From Sipunculus nudus (lineage: Eukaryota; Annelida; Sipuncula; Golfingiida; Sipunculidae): a DNA stretch of 64,000 nucleotides. The translations under genes were made by a program, and so were the position numbers. The stretch covers positions 17,161,382-17,225,381 of the forward strand of contig CM049317.1 of assembly GCA_026874595.1 (NCBI GenBank). Reading direction: 5' to 3'. A model generated the notes under the pieces. That model did no database searches and had not been told where the DNA came from. It saw nothing but the letters and a program-made list of their open reading frames with translations. How positions within the stretch are numbered: position 1 is the first letter of the stretch; the number at the start of each line of letters is the position of its first letter. Positions 47,800-57,601 of the stretch are shown in pieces.

Positions 47800-48621
47800 A
47801 TGGCCGCCTATCAGATAACCCCGCCGAGCCCTATGTCACTAAACGGCGATGTCACTGAGAATTGGAAACAGTTTGAGACAGCTTGGAATTACTATATTGT
47901 AGCAACAGAACTTGATCAGAAATTTGTAAAACCAGATGGAACAGATAATCCATCAGGGAGATATCAGGTTGCTGCTACATTATGTTCTATTATGGGACCA
48001 GCATGCTTAAAACTTATGAACAGTTTGCCCAGTATAACAGCAGAGGATAAGAAGGACCCATTGATTATTACTAGGAAATTAAGGGAACATTTCTTGCCAC
48101 AGAAAAATGTGTTGTTTGAGAGATATAAGTTCAACACTGCAAATCAAACTGAACATGAAACAGTGGATCAGTATGTAGTCAGACTACGCCAGTTAGCAGA
48201 ATCTTGTGAATATGAAACCCTGACAAACAGTTTGATTAGAGACAGGCTAGTAATGGGAACACTGGATACAGCCAGTCGTGATAGATTACTGAGGGCACGT
48301 CCTGTCCCTGATCTAAATCAGTGTGTAGAAATGCTCAGAGCTAGCGAACTGTCCAAGATACATAAAAGTCAGATGACTAGTACCAAGTCAGGACTTGTTG
48401 AACAGATTCATGGAGTGCAGCGCAAGACTGGTAGGCAAGGAAACAATTCAAAATCTTGTAAAAAGACTCTAGGACATATGCATCAGGCAGAATGTAAATA
48501 TTGTGGAACAAAGCATGTGAAGGGGAAATGTCCGGCTTATGGTAAAAATTGCAAAAAATGTGGGAAACAAAACCATTTCGCTGTTGTGTGTAAGATGAAA
48601 ACAAGTACACAAAAAATCTAA
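47800..48621 (+). CDS. gag: Gypsy retrotransposon Gag
   Basis: 273 codons from an ATG in strong context (ATCATGG), ending in TAA at 48619-48621. The frame upstream of this ATG is open but contains no other ATG. Gag forms the cytoplasmic particle that packages element RNA. Residues about 15-200 are the helical capsid-like region (WKQFETAWNYY; LREHF; VDQYVVRLRQLAE; IRDRLVMG). The C-terminus has two zinc knuckles: CKYCGTKHVKGKC, a slightly short CX2CX3HX4C, and CKKCGKQNHFAVVC, the canonical CX2CX4HX4C. These bind nucleic acid. The stop codon is in frame with pol 15 bases later. The intact frame and near-identical LTRs suggest a recent insertion. Confidence 0.95.
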   Translation: MAAYQITPPSPMSLNGDVTENWKQFETAWNYYIVATELDQKFVKPDGTDNPSGRYQVAATLCSIMGPACLKLMNSLPSITAEDKKDPLIITRKLREHFLPQKNVLFERYKFNTANQTEHETVDQYVVRLRQLAESCEYETLTNSLIRDRLVMGTLDTASRDRLLRARPVPDLNQCVEMLRASELSKIHKSQMTSTKSGLVEQIHGVQRKTGRQGNNSKSCKKTLGHMHQAECKYCGTKHVKGKCPAYGKNCKKCGKQNHFAVVCKMKTSTQKI

Positions 48622-48636
48622 AACAAAGTTCATAGT

Positions 48637-51600
48637 ATGGACATTGAGCAGTCGGATGAGGATGCATTTGTAGTTCGGCGTATTGGAGCAGTGAATAAAC
48701 AGATTCAAAAAAGCAGATTTATGCTACCGCTTACATTTCAAGGAGCTGATGATATTGTTAAACAAGTGCAGTTGGATACTGGAGCTACTTGTAGTGCTAT
48801 GTCATATGCAACATTAAAGGACATTTTACAGTGTGAAGACATTGAGCTACAGCCTGTAAAAGGTAGAATACGGCTTTATGATGGTAGTGTGGTTACTCCA
48901 TTGGGAACGTACACACTTATTGTGAGTTATGGTGAAGGACCACAGATGCCCATAACATTTGATATCTTGAAAAATGCGCCATGGCCAATCATTGATGGCC
49001 ACACTTGTGTGCAGAATGGATGGATAACAGTAAAGGATAATAACATTCATGTACTTGAAGCTGAGGAGCCTCTCACTAAGGAACAGGTACTAAGTGAATA
49101 TTGTGATGTCTTTAGTGGACTGGGATGTCTGCCAGGTGAATATCATATAGAAATAGATTCAAGTGTTAAACCAGTGCAGCATGTGCCGCGTAGAGTACCG
49201 GTGCCTCTAAAAGACAAGTTATTGAATAAGTTAAATGATATGGAGGCTCAAGGGATTATCTGTAAAGTCACAGAGCCTACGGACTGGATAAGTAGTTTAG
49301 TGGCAGTACAAAAGGGTCAAAAGTTGAGAATATGCATTGATCCGAAGGATTTGAATAAAGCCATTAGAAGGCCAAAATATCAAATGCCTACAGTGGACGA
49401 AGTCTTACCCAAACTGGCAAAGGCCAAAGTGTTTACAGTATTGGACGCCAGAGAAGGATTTCACCAAATAAAATTGAGTGAAGAGAGTAGTTTCTTAACT
49501 ACATTTTGGACTCCTTTTGGCCGATACCGATATCTGCGATGTCCGCAAGGGATCTCGTCAGCTCCAGAGGAGTACCAGCGGAGACAAAAGGAAGCGTTAG
49601 AAGGAATTGAGGGAGTAGATGTTATTGCTGATGACATCATTTGTTATGGATCAGGTGAAACGGAAGCTGAAGCAGCCGCTAACCATGATAAAAACTTGAG
49701 AGCAGTATTAGAGAGAGCTCAGAAAGTAAACCTCAAATTAAACAGACAGAAATTTGAATCAAGGTTCAAGTTGCCTGAAGTGCCATATGTGGGACATTTG
49801 TTGACAAAAGATGGCATCAAGCCAGACCCTGCAAAGGTGGAAGCGCTAATAAACATGCCTAAACCAACAAATGTCAAGGCAGTACAACGCTTTTTGGGTA
49901 GTGTAAACTATTTGTCAAGATACTTGCCTCGGATTTCAGATGTTACAGAACCACTGAGAAAGTTGACTTTACAAGGTGTGGAATGGGACTGGCAGTCCCA
50001 GCAGGAGGAAGCTTACCAGACTATTTTACATCTTATGACTGAAGCCCCAGTGCTTAGATATTATGACGTTAACTTGGAGGTCACAGTTCAGAGTGACGCA
50101 TCTGAAAAGGGACTAGGAGCTACCTTGATGCAAAAAGGTCAACCAGTTGCGTTTGCCTCACGCGCTCTTTCTCTAACTGAGCAAGGATATGCACAGATAG
50201 AAAAAGAATGTCTTGGAATAGTATTTGCTTGTGAGAAATTCGATCAGTATCTTCATGGGAAAGACATTATCAGTGTAGAAACCGCTCATAAGCCGCTAGT
50301 TTCAATAGCAAAGAAATCCATACATCAAGCACCTAAGCGACTACAACGCATGTTGTTAAGACTACAAAAGTACAACTTGGAATATCATTATGTGCCTGGG
50401 AATAAGATGTATATTTCAGATATGTTGTCTAGAGCTTTTTTGCCAGGTATCAGTGTCAAAGAAAGTGTGCCTAGATACTACATATTTAGTGCTAACCAAG
50501 AAGATAAACTCTACCAAGATATTAGTTCTGTCAACCAGATGGATTACATGAGACTTAAAGAAGGAACCCATCAGCAGATACAGGCTGGTACTCAGGCTGA
50601 TGCAGTACTACAGACATTAGCCTCAACAGTGTACACAGGATGGCCTGAATCGCGGGAAGAGGTTCCTGAATGTATCAAAGAGTTCTGGAACTTTAGGGAT
50701 GAACTGATAGTACAGGATGGTGTACTGTACAAAGGAATGAAAGTGATAATACCTAAAGTACTAAGACCACAAATGATAGCTCGGGCTCATACTAGTCATT
50801 TAGGCTCAGACGCGTGTATTCGACGAGCTAGAGATGTGCTCTTTTGGCCTGGGATGGCACAAGACATTAGAGACAAGATTCAATCATGTACTATTTGTAA
50901 TGAATACTTAGCTAAACAGCAGAAAGAACCTTTAATGACTCATGAAATTCCCAGATTACCATGGTCTAAAGTTGGACAAGATTTGTTTACATGGAAAGGT
51001 CAACACTATTTGGTTACTGTTGATTATTACAGTGATTATTTTGAGCTGGATAAGCTGGAGGATCAAACCAGTAAAACAGTAATAGAAAAGACTAAAGCTC
51101 ATTTTGCTAGACACGGAATTGCTGATATGGTTACTGATAATGGACCTTGTTACATCAGTGAAGAATTTCAAGTATTTCAACGTGAATGGTCATTTAAGCA
51201 TATAACAAGTTCACCCAGACATAGTCAGAGTAATGGGAAAAGTGAATCAGCTGTTAAAATAGCAAAGACGTTAGTAAAGAAAGCAGAGAGAGATGACCAA
51301 GACTTGCAACAGATGTTACTTGAATGGAGAAATACACCAGACAAAAATGGCTATAGCCCTGTACAGAAATTAATGTCACGTAGAATTAAGACCACCATGC
51401 CTACAGCTGAAATACTGTTAAAACCAAGTGTGGTAGATGATGTTCCAGAGCAAATAAAAGTCAAGAGACAAAAAGCCAAAATACAGTATGATAAACATGC
51501 AAAAGCATTACCAGAACTTCAGATAGGAGAACCAGTTAGATTACAGCCAATTAATTCAAAAGACTCATGGCAAAAAGGAAAATGTATGGAGAAAATTGGT

Positions 51601-51945
51601 CCAAGGACATATATAGTAGGAACAGATGATGGGAGTTATTACAGAAGAAATAGAAAGTTTATTAGGCAAGATCAGAGTCAACAGGGTGAGAATAGTGATG
51701 CCAATATTAATATTGAGAAAGAGACTGTGATTACATCTGAGACTGTGAAGACACCTGAGAAAGCAAATATAGATACTGGTAACAGTCAGTCCAGTCAGTC
51801 AGTCAATGCAGTACCTAGCAGTTCTACAGTTATACTAGACAGAGACCCTACCAACAGCCAAACAGAGGTCATGCCCAAGACAACCACTCCTAGGAAGTCT
51901 CGATATGGACACGAGATAAGGCAACCAGCAAGATTTCAGTGCTAA
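48637..51945 (+). CDS. pol: Gypsy retrotransposon Pol polyprotein (PR-RT-RH-IN)
   Basis: 1102 codons, unbroken, ATG at 48637 in the same frame as gag. Domain order defines the Ty3/Gypsy class: aspartic protease (LDTGA, Asp47), reverse transcriptase (LDAREGFHQ, Asp270; IADD, Asp332-333), RNase H (QSDAS, Asp487; EKE, Glu524), then integrase with an HX2H...CTIC zinc domain and a DDE triad at Asp796, Asp834 and Glu870, with the expected 35 residues between the last two. The tail is Ser/Thr-rich without a chromodomain and ends RKSRYGHEIRQPARF. One key residue is abnormal: the RNase H motif normally TDHKPL reads TAHKPL, so residue 550 is Ala instead of the third catalytic Asp. RT of this kind copies the RNA in cytoplasmic particles; integrase inserts the DNA. 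Expression must pass the gag TAA by readthrough or reinitiation. Confidence 0.97.
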   Translation: MDIEQSDEDAFVVRRIGAVNKQIQKSRFMLPLTFQGADDIVKQVQLDTGATCSAMSYATLKDILQCEDIELQPVKGRIRLYDGSVVTPLGTYTLIVSYGEGPQMPITFDILKNAPWPIIDGHTCVQNGWITVKDNNIHVLEAEEPLTKEQVLSEYCDVFSGLGCLPGEYHIEIDSSVKPVQHVPRRVPVPLKDKLLNKLNDMEAQGIICKVTEPTDWISSLVAVQKGQKLRICIDPKDLNKAIRRPKYQMPTVDEVLPKLAKAKVFTVLDAREGFHQIKLSEESSFLTTFWTPFGRYRYLRCPQGISSAPEEYQRRQKEALEGIEGVDVIADDIICYGSGETEAEAAANHDKNLRAVLERAQKVNLKLNRQKFESRFKLPEVPYVGHLLTKDGIKPDPAKVEALINMPKPTNVKAVQRFLGSVNYLSRYLPRISDVTEPLRKLTLQGVEWDWQSQQEEAYQTILHLMTEAPVLRYYDVNLEVTVQSDASEKGLGATLMQKGQPVAFASRALSLTEQGYAQIEKECLGIVFACEKFDQYLHGKDIISVETAHKPLVSIAKKSIHQAPKRLQRMLLRLQKYNLEYHYVPGNKMYISDMLSRAFLPGISVKESVPRYYIFSANQEDKLYQDISSVNQMDYMRLKEGTHQQIQAGTQADAVLQTLASTVYTGWPESREEVPECIKEFWNFRDELIVQDGVLYKGMKVIIPKVLRPQMIARAHTSHLGSDACIRRARDVLFWPGMAQDIRDKIQSCTICNEYLAKQQKEPLMTHEIPRLPWSKVGQDLFTWKGQHYLVTVDYYSDYFELDKLEDQTSKTVIEKTKAHFARHGIADMVTDNGPCYISEEFQVFQREWSFKHITSSPRHSQSNGKSESAVKIAKTLVKKAERDDQDLQQMLLEWRNTPDKNGYSPVQKLMSRRIKTTMPTAEILLKPSVVDDVPEQIKVKRQKAKIQYDKHAKALPELQIGEPVRLQPINSKDSWQKGKCMEKIGPRTYIVGTDDGSYYRRNRKFIRQDQSQQGENSDANINIEKETVITSETVKTPEKANIDTGNSQSSQSVNAVPSSSTVILDRDPTNSQTEVMPKTTTPRKSRYGHEIRQPARFQC

Positions 51946-52331
51946 TGTAACATTATTAATTTAAGTTTTGACAAGATAAACAGTGATAGTTAAAATGAGA
52001 ATAATGATATATTGTGGACAGTAATGTGTTAAATATGCACACACTTGCACACAAATATGAATGGACAAAGAGAAAACAAAACTGTTTAAAACCTTTATTG
52101 GCAAGTAAATGCTAAATACATGCAAAAAGAATGTCAAAGGAGTAATACATATAAACCATGGATGTCAACTGAAGAAAATAATTTATGGACTGAAAATGTG
52201 AAATATTAAGTATCGTGATGGTTAGTGAACAAACAAAGACTGTAACTGTAATGGAATAATGTGAGGTGATAACTGATGGAGATATTTGTATGTGATATAT
52301 TGCTTATGATGTTTAACTTTAACAAGGGAGA
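51946..52331 (+). other. Gypsy element 3' untranslated region and polypurine tract
   Basis: No further ORF (no env). The purine run AAGGGAGA (52325-52331 with neighbours) directly precedes the 3' LTR and serves as plus-strand primer. Confidence 0.85.
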
Positions 52332-52526
52332 TGTTACGGGACGTATGTTTACTACTAATGCGGGCTACGGGAGTATTATGTTACCAGTTATTGTTGCGCC
52401 CCCTTGTGGCATTTACGTGTATCATGTGTGTGTGTGACGAACATGGCAGCCATTAAACGTGTTAACTGTTAGCCTCCTCGTTTAGGAGCGATTGTGTCGC
52501 GTGCCTGGGAAAACATCCGACAAACA
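52332..52526 (+). repeat. 3' LTR of Gypsy-type retrotransposon
   Basis: 195 bp, one mismatch to the 5' LTR, followed by target duplication GATAG (52527-52531). The matching duplication at the other end shows this copy is an original integration and not a recombinant. Confidence 0.97.
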
Positions 52527-52531
52527 GATAG

Positions 52532-53162
52532 TGCTGTGATAGACCTTTCATGATATTCCTTAAATAACATCAAATTCTTTAAGAATTCTAGAGAAGTATT
52601 GAAAGACCCAAAATAAAGAATAATATGGTGGCCAAATTTCAGCTTTTGAAAATCTGCCATTACTTTATAAACAGGCTGTGGGCGGTGTCAGCCTAACATT
52701 TTTTCACTTTCTTGCTGGGGTACATGGTAATTCTTATGTATGTCACTGGGGTGTCCTTAACTTGTATCACCACTAGATTGCTTTTTTGGATTAATGACTT
52801 GTCCAGGTTTAAGCTGTTGTGCATTTGTTTCAATGATGTATTGCTAAAGTAAATACAAAAGAAACTGGTATTCACAGGCAGCCACATGTAGGCGTACTTT
52901 AATGACATCAAGTTGACACAAGACATCTTTCTATAAGCAAGGCTCTGGCAGCTATGCTTCCATAGACCGTACACTTCATGGAGCCTCTCTGCTTGCTATT
53001 TCATTAATTATGAAAAAGCCCACAGATGACGGGGCTGAAATTATATTTGCCAGTCAAATCCAGTGTGACAAAAGAAAACAGTACACAGGAGTACAAAATG
53101 TTCGCAAACTGTTTGGACAAGAGCACATGCTCTTGAAAGAGAATAGGTTTAAAAGCCTTTAT
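52532..53162. other. Intergenic DNA; one unrecognised ORF on the minus strand
   Basis: A minus-strand frame from 52974 to 52693 (93 codons, ends KKVKKC) is open but matches no family I recognise and lacks upstream support. It could be a terminal exon or chance. Confidence 0.3.
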
Positions 53163-53454
53163 TAGCCTCAGCCTCAGAGGCTGACGGGCTATTGTCATCA
53201 TCCAAGCCATCCATCCATCCTGCCAGCGTGTGTTAACATTTACCTAGTAAGCGGGATATCTCGAAAAGGATTTACCATAGGAATTTTATTTCTTAGGTGC
53301 TGATGAATATTAACAAAATCTCAGTCAGGTTCGAAGATGGGTGACCTTGATTTATTTTTCGACATTTTAGAGCAAATTATAGAAAAAACAGCATGTGTTA
53401 ACATTTTCCTTGTGAGTGGGATATCTCAAAAAGGATTTACTGCAAGAATTTTAT

Positions 53455-55306
53455 TGCTTGCCGGAAATCTTCGATTTCTGCAAGCAGGTTGGTCAGTCGC
53501 GGATGTCTGTTTGTCTGTTTGTTGCTTGCCGGAAATCTTCGATTTCTGCAAGCAGGTTGGTCAGTCGCGGATGTCTGTTTGTCTGTTTGTCTGTCTGTCT
53601 GTCTGTGTACTCTCTACAGGCCACAATTTTGCAGCAATTGCTTTCAAACTTATACAGCTGGTAGACAAGCAAAAGTCCTGGAGGCCTATTGTTTTTGGGC
53701 ATTATAGGTCAAATGTCAAGGTCAAGGTCATCAAAAGTATACAAAACGGTTTTTTGTTCATATCTGTGTTAATATTGGTCGTATCTACTTCAACAGTAGC
53801 TCATTTTAATCGTCATTCCAAGGCCTGTTTTCTGGTGTGTAGCTGACTCAATTTGCGGTAACCATGGTAACGCATTTTTGGGGAAAAGTGCTGATATTTT
53901 TCTAAATTTGTCAGTTTTAAAGCTACAGAGGTCTAGTTTTTTGCTTCAGGTAGCATTCACCTAGTACTACAAGATTCTATTAAGAGTCTCGCAATATCTC
54001 GTATAATATCTCGTCAAACGAGATATTTCGAGATTTCAGTAATCTTGCCCTGGAGGCCACAGTTTTGCAGGAATCTTTTTGAAACTGGCATATCTTAAGT
54101 CCTACACTATTATCTCGAAATCAATTTTTCATTTTTTTAATTCGGCCGCTAGGGGGCGCTGGGTGCAAACCTCTCCAACATATCATGTTTTGGCAATATC
54201 TCCAAAATTATAAGCCTCAACTACAAAAACTATAGTTTATTTTTTTCATCTAAGTCTTCTTCATGAACTCGTTTAGTCATCTGGTCTCAATCTTGTGTCA
54301 CTTTGTCTGTGTGTCCGTCTGTTTCTTAGTTGTCCTCAAATCCGCTTGCTTGCCGGTTCTTGCGTCTCACATATAGCATTCTACAGGACACAGTTTTGAA
54401 AGAATCTTTTTAAAACTATTACATCTTATGTCTCACACTAATATCTCGAAACCGATTTTTCATTTTCCAGAATTGGCCGCTAGGGGGCGGTGCACTCAAA
54501 CTTGCACAACATATCATTTTTTGGCCATATCTCCAAAACTATAAACATCATTTACATAAACTATAGCTTATTTTCTTCCTCTGGGTCTTTCCAAAAACCT
54601 GGTGTATTCATTTGGTCTCAATCTTGAGTCACTTTGTCTGTGTGTCCGTCTGTTTCTCAGTTGTCCTCAAATTCGCTTGCTTGCCGGTTCTTGCGTCTCA
54701 CATATAGCATTCAACAGGCCACAGTTTTGAAAGAATCCTTTTAAAACTATTACATCTTATGTCTTACACTAATATCTCGAAACCCATTTTTCATTTTCCA
54801 GAATTGGCCGCTAGGGGGCGGTGCACTCAAACTTGCACAACATATCATTTTTTGGCCATATCTCCAAAACTATTAACCTCATTTACATAAAATTATAGCT
54901 TATTATCTTCCTCTTAGGTTTCTTCATAACATGATTAAGTCATCTGTTCTCAATCTTGGGTCAGTATGTTTGTCTGTTTGTCAGTTGTCCTCAATTTCGC
55001 CTGCTTCCTGGTTCTTGCGTCTCACATGAAGCATTCTACTGGCCACAGTTTTGAAGGAATCGTTTTGTAAATTACACTTGTCATATATCGTGATGATATC
55101 TGGAAGTCCTATGTTTATTATTCAAATAAGTCAAAGGTCAAGGTCAAGGTGATCAAAATATATCAAAATCTTATTTTCTTAAGAACTTTGTTAATATTGG
55201 TTCTTTCTTCACAAACTATGGATTATTTTCTTTCACTTTGACACTGCTCGTTCATCTGACTAACTTTAAATCATTTCCGGCAAGCGCGTGACCTCAGGTC
55301 ATCTAG
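53455..55306 (+). mobile_element. Helentron-like element, family C, copy 1
   Basis: Starts GCTTGCCGGAAATCTTCGATTTC. It ends TTCCGGCAAGCGCG, then the stem-loop TGACCTCAGGTCA and TCTAG (CTAG at 55303-55306) before TTT. The start is itself partly duplicated (the 69-bp GCTTGCCGG...TCTGTTT block occurs twice). The core holds three 331-bp repeats, each with a CCGCTAGGGGGCG motif. The insertion separates two T residues of the family B host element, as Helentrons prefer. No ORF of known family. Confidence 0.65.
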
Positions 55307-56640
55307 TTTGTTTGTTTGTTTGTCTGTCTGTGTACTCTCTACAGGCCACAAATTTGCAGCAATTGCATTTAAACTTACACAGCTGATAGACAAGCAAAAG
55401 TCCTCGAGGCCTATTGTTATTGGGCGACATAGTTCCAAGGTCAAGGTCAAGGTCATCAAAACTTCTCAAAACGGTTTTTTCTTCATATCTTTGTAACTGT
55501 TAGAGGTATCTTCTTCAAACATAGCTCATTTTAAACATCATTCCCAGGCCTTTCTTCTGGTGTGTAGCTCTTTCAAATTTGCCGTAACCATGGTTACGCA
55601 TTTTTGGGAAAAAGTCATGATATTCTGAAATAAGGGGTCTTATTTTTCTAACTTTGTCAGTTTTAAAGCTAGAGAGGTCTAGTTTTTTGCATCAGGTAGC
55701 ATTTAACAAGTACTGCAAGATTTTATTAAAAGTCTTGCGATATCTCGTAAAATATCTCGACAAACGAGATATTTCGAGATTTCAGTAATCTTGCCCTGGA
55801 GGTCACCGTTTTGCAGGAATCTTTTTGAAACTGACATATCGTAAGTCCTACACTATTATCTCGAAACAATTTTTCCATTTTTTGAATGCAGCCGCTAGGT
55901 GGCGCTGTATGCAAACCTCCCCAACATATCATGTTTTGGCCATATCTCCAAAACTGTGAGCCTCAATTACATAAACTATAGCTTATTTTCATCCTCTGAG
56001 TCTTTTCTGAATCCTGGTGTAGTCATTTCGACTCAATCTTGAGTCACTTTGTCAGTGTGTCCGTCTGTTTCTCAGTTGTCCTCAAAATCGCCTGCTTACC
56101 GGTTCTGGCGTCTCTTATATAGCATTCTAAAGGCCACAGTTTTGAAAGAATCCTTTTAAAACTGTTACAGGTTATGTCTTACACTAATATCTCGAAACAG
56201 ATTTTTCATTTTCCAGAATTGGCCGCTAGGGGGCGGTGCACTCAAACTTGCACAACATATCATGTTTTGGCCATATCTCCAAAACTATTAACCTCATTTA
56301 CATAAACTATAGCTTATTATCTTCCTCTGGGTCTTTAAAAAAAACTGGTGTATTCATTTGGTCTCAATCTTGAGTCATTTTGTCTGTGTGTCCGTCTGTT
56401 TCTCAGTTGTCCTCAAATCCGCTTGCTTGCCGGTTCTTGTGTCTCACATATAGCATTATACAGGCCACAGTTTTGAAAGAATCCTTTTAAAACTATTACA
56501 TCTTATGTCTTACACCAATATCTCGAAACGGATTTTTCATTTTCCAGAATTGGCCGCTAGGGGGCGGTGCACTCAAACTTGCACAACATATCATTTTTTG
56601 GCCATATCTCCAAAACTATAAACCTCATTTACATAAACTA
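54128..56640. repeat. 331-bp repeats with CTCF-like motif (two sets of three)
   Basis: CCGCTAGGGGGCG(C/G) or CCGCTAGGTGGCGC begins at 54146, 54477, 54808 and again at 55892, 56223, 56554. Each set has exact 331-bp spacing. Each motif is followed by CAACATATCAT.TTTTGG.CATATCTCCAAAA. Confidence 0.9.
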
Positions 56641-57058
56641 TAGCTTATTATCTTCCTCTCAGGTTTCTTCATAACATGATTAAGTCATCTGTTCACAATC
56701 TTGGGTCAGTTTGTCAGTATGTTGTCTGTTTGTCAGTTGTCCTCAATTTCGCCTGCTTCCTGGTTCTTGCGTCTCACATGTAGCATTCTACTGGCCACAG
56801 TTTTGCAGGAATCGTTTTGTAAATTACACTTGTCATATATCGTGATGATTTCTGGAAGTCCTATGTTTATTATTCAAATAAGTCAGAGGTCAAGGTCAAG
56901 GTGATCAAAATATATCAAAATCTTATTTTCTTTAGAACTGTATTAATAATGGTTCTTTCTTCACAAACTATGGATTATTTTCTTTCACTTTGACACTGCT
57001 CATTCATCTGACTAACTTTACATCATTTCCGGCAAGCGCGTGACCTCAGGTCATCTAG
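55307..57058 (+). mobile_element. Helentron-like element, family C, copy 2 (tandem)
   Basis: Directly follows copy 1 and repeats it from GTTTGTCTGTCTGTGTACTCTCTACAGG to the same stem-loop and CTAG (57055-57058). It lacks the GCTTGCCGG start. About 1.75 kb, highly similar to copy 1. The head-to-tail arrangement could come from rolling-circle copying past a terminator or from unequal exchange. Confidence 0.65.
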
Positions 57059-57601
57059 TTTCTTAGGTGCTGATGTATATTAACAAAATCTCAGTCATGT
57101 TCGAAGATGGGTGACCTTGACTTATTTTTCAACATTTTAGAGTGAATTATAGAAAAAATAGCATGTGTTAACATTTTCCTTGTGAGTGGGATATCTCAAA
57201 AAGGATTTACTGCAGGAATTGTATTTCTTAGGTGCTGATGTATATTAACAAAATCTCGGTCAAGTTTGAAGATGGGTGACCAACTTCTCAAAGTCACAGA
57301 GCTTATAATATAGAAAAAAACTTAGGAGCTTATTTCTCAGGAACCACTGGATGGATTGTTTTTGAATGTGAAATGGTCGTTGGCCTTGATGATCTCTTTT
57401 AAGTGCTGCATGACTTACAAAGAACGGGGCAAAACTTACAAAGTTACTACATACCTCTCTAGTTCCGATTCACATATAGAACAAGAGACATATGTACAGA
57501 TATACATCCATGTGAGAACAAATATTACATGAATACTTGGTTACTGTTACCACCCATAAATATTGCTCTTTGGCTTTTGTCAGCTTTTGCTGATTTTCTA
57601 G

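Larger units (their letters stand above)
53163..57601 (+). mobile_element. Helentron-like element, family B (large copy with nested elements)
   Basis: Left end ATTAGCCTCAGCCTCAGAGGCTGACGGGCTATTGTC. Right end is the stem-loop GTCAGCTTTTGCTGAT, then TTTCTAG (CTAG at 57598-57601) before TTT. It matches the inverted short copy at 114-1135 at both ends. Two family C elements sit inside its repeat core at 53455-57058, splitting AATTTTATT|TCTTAGGTGCTGATG. Other core units at 53280-53340 and 57180-57300 show what the uninterrupted sequence should be. Non-coding. Confidence 0.65.

Noticed and set aside
52693-52974. 93-codon minus-strand ORF considered as a terminal exon
   Set aside because: No recognised family, and no convincing acceptor or upstream exon. 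Kept only as a note in the region entry.
53337-53846. 169-codon plus-strand ORF with Val-Cys-Leu-Ser repeats
   Set aside because: It crosses the boundary of two nested repeats and its repeated motif comes from TGTCTGTTTGTCTG runs.
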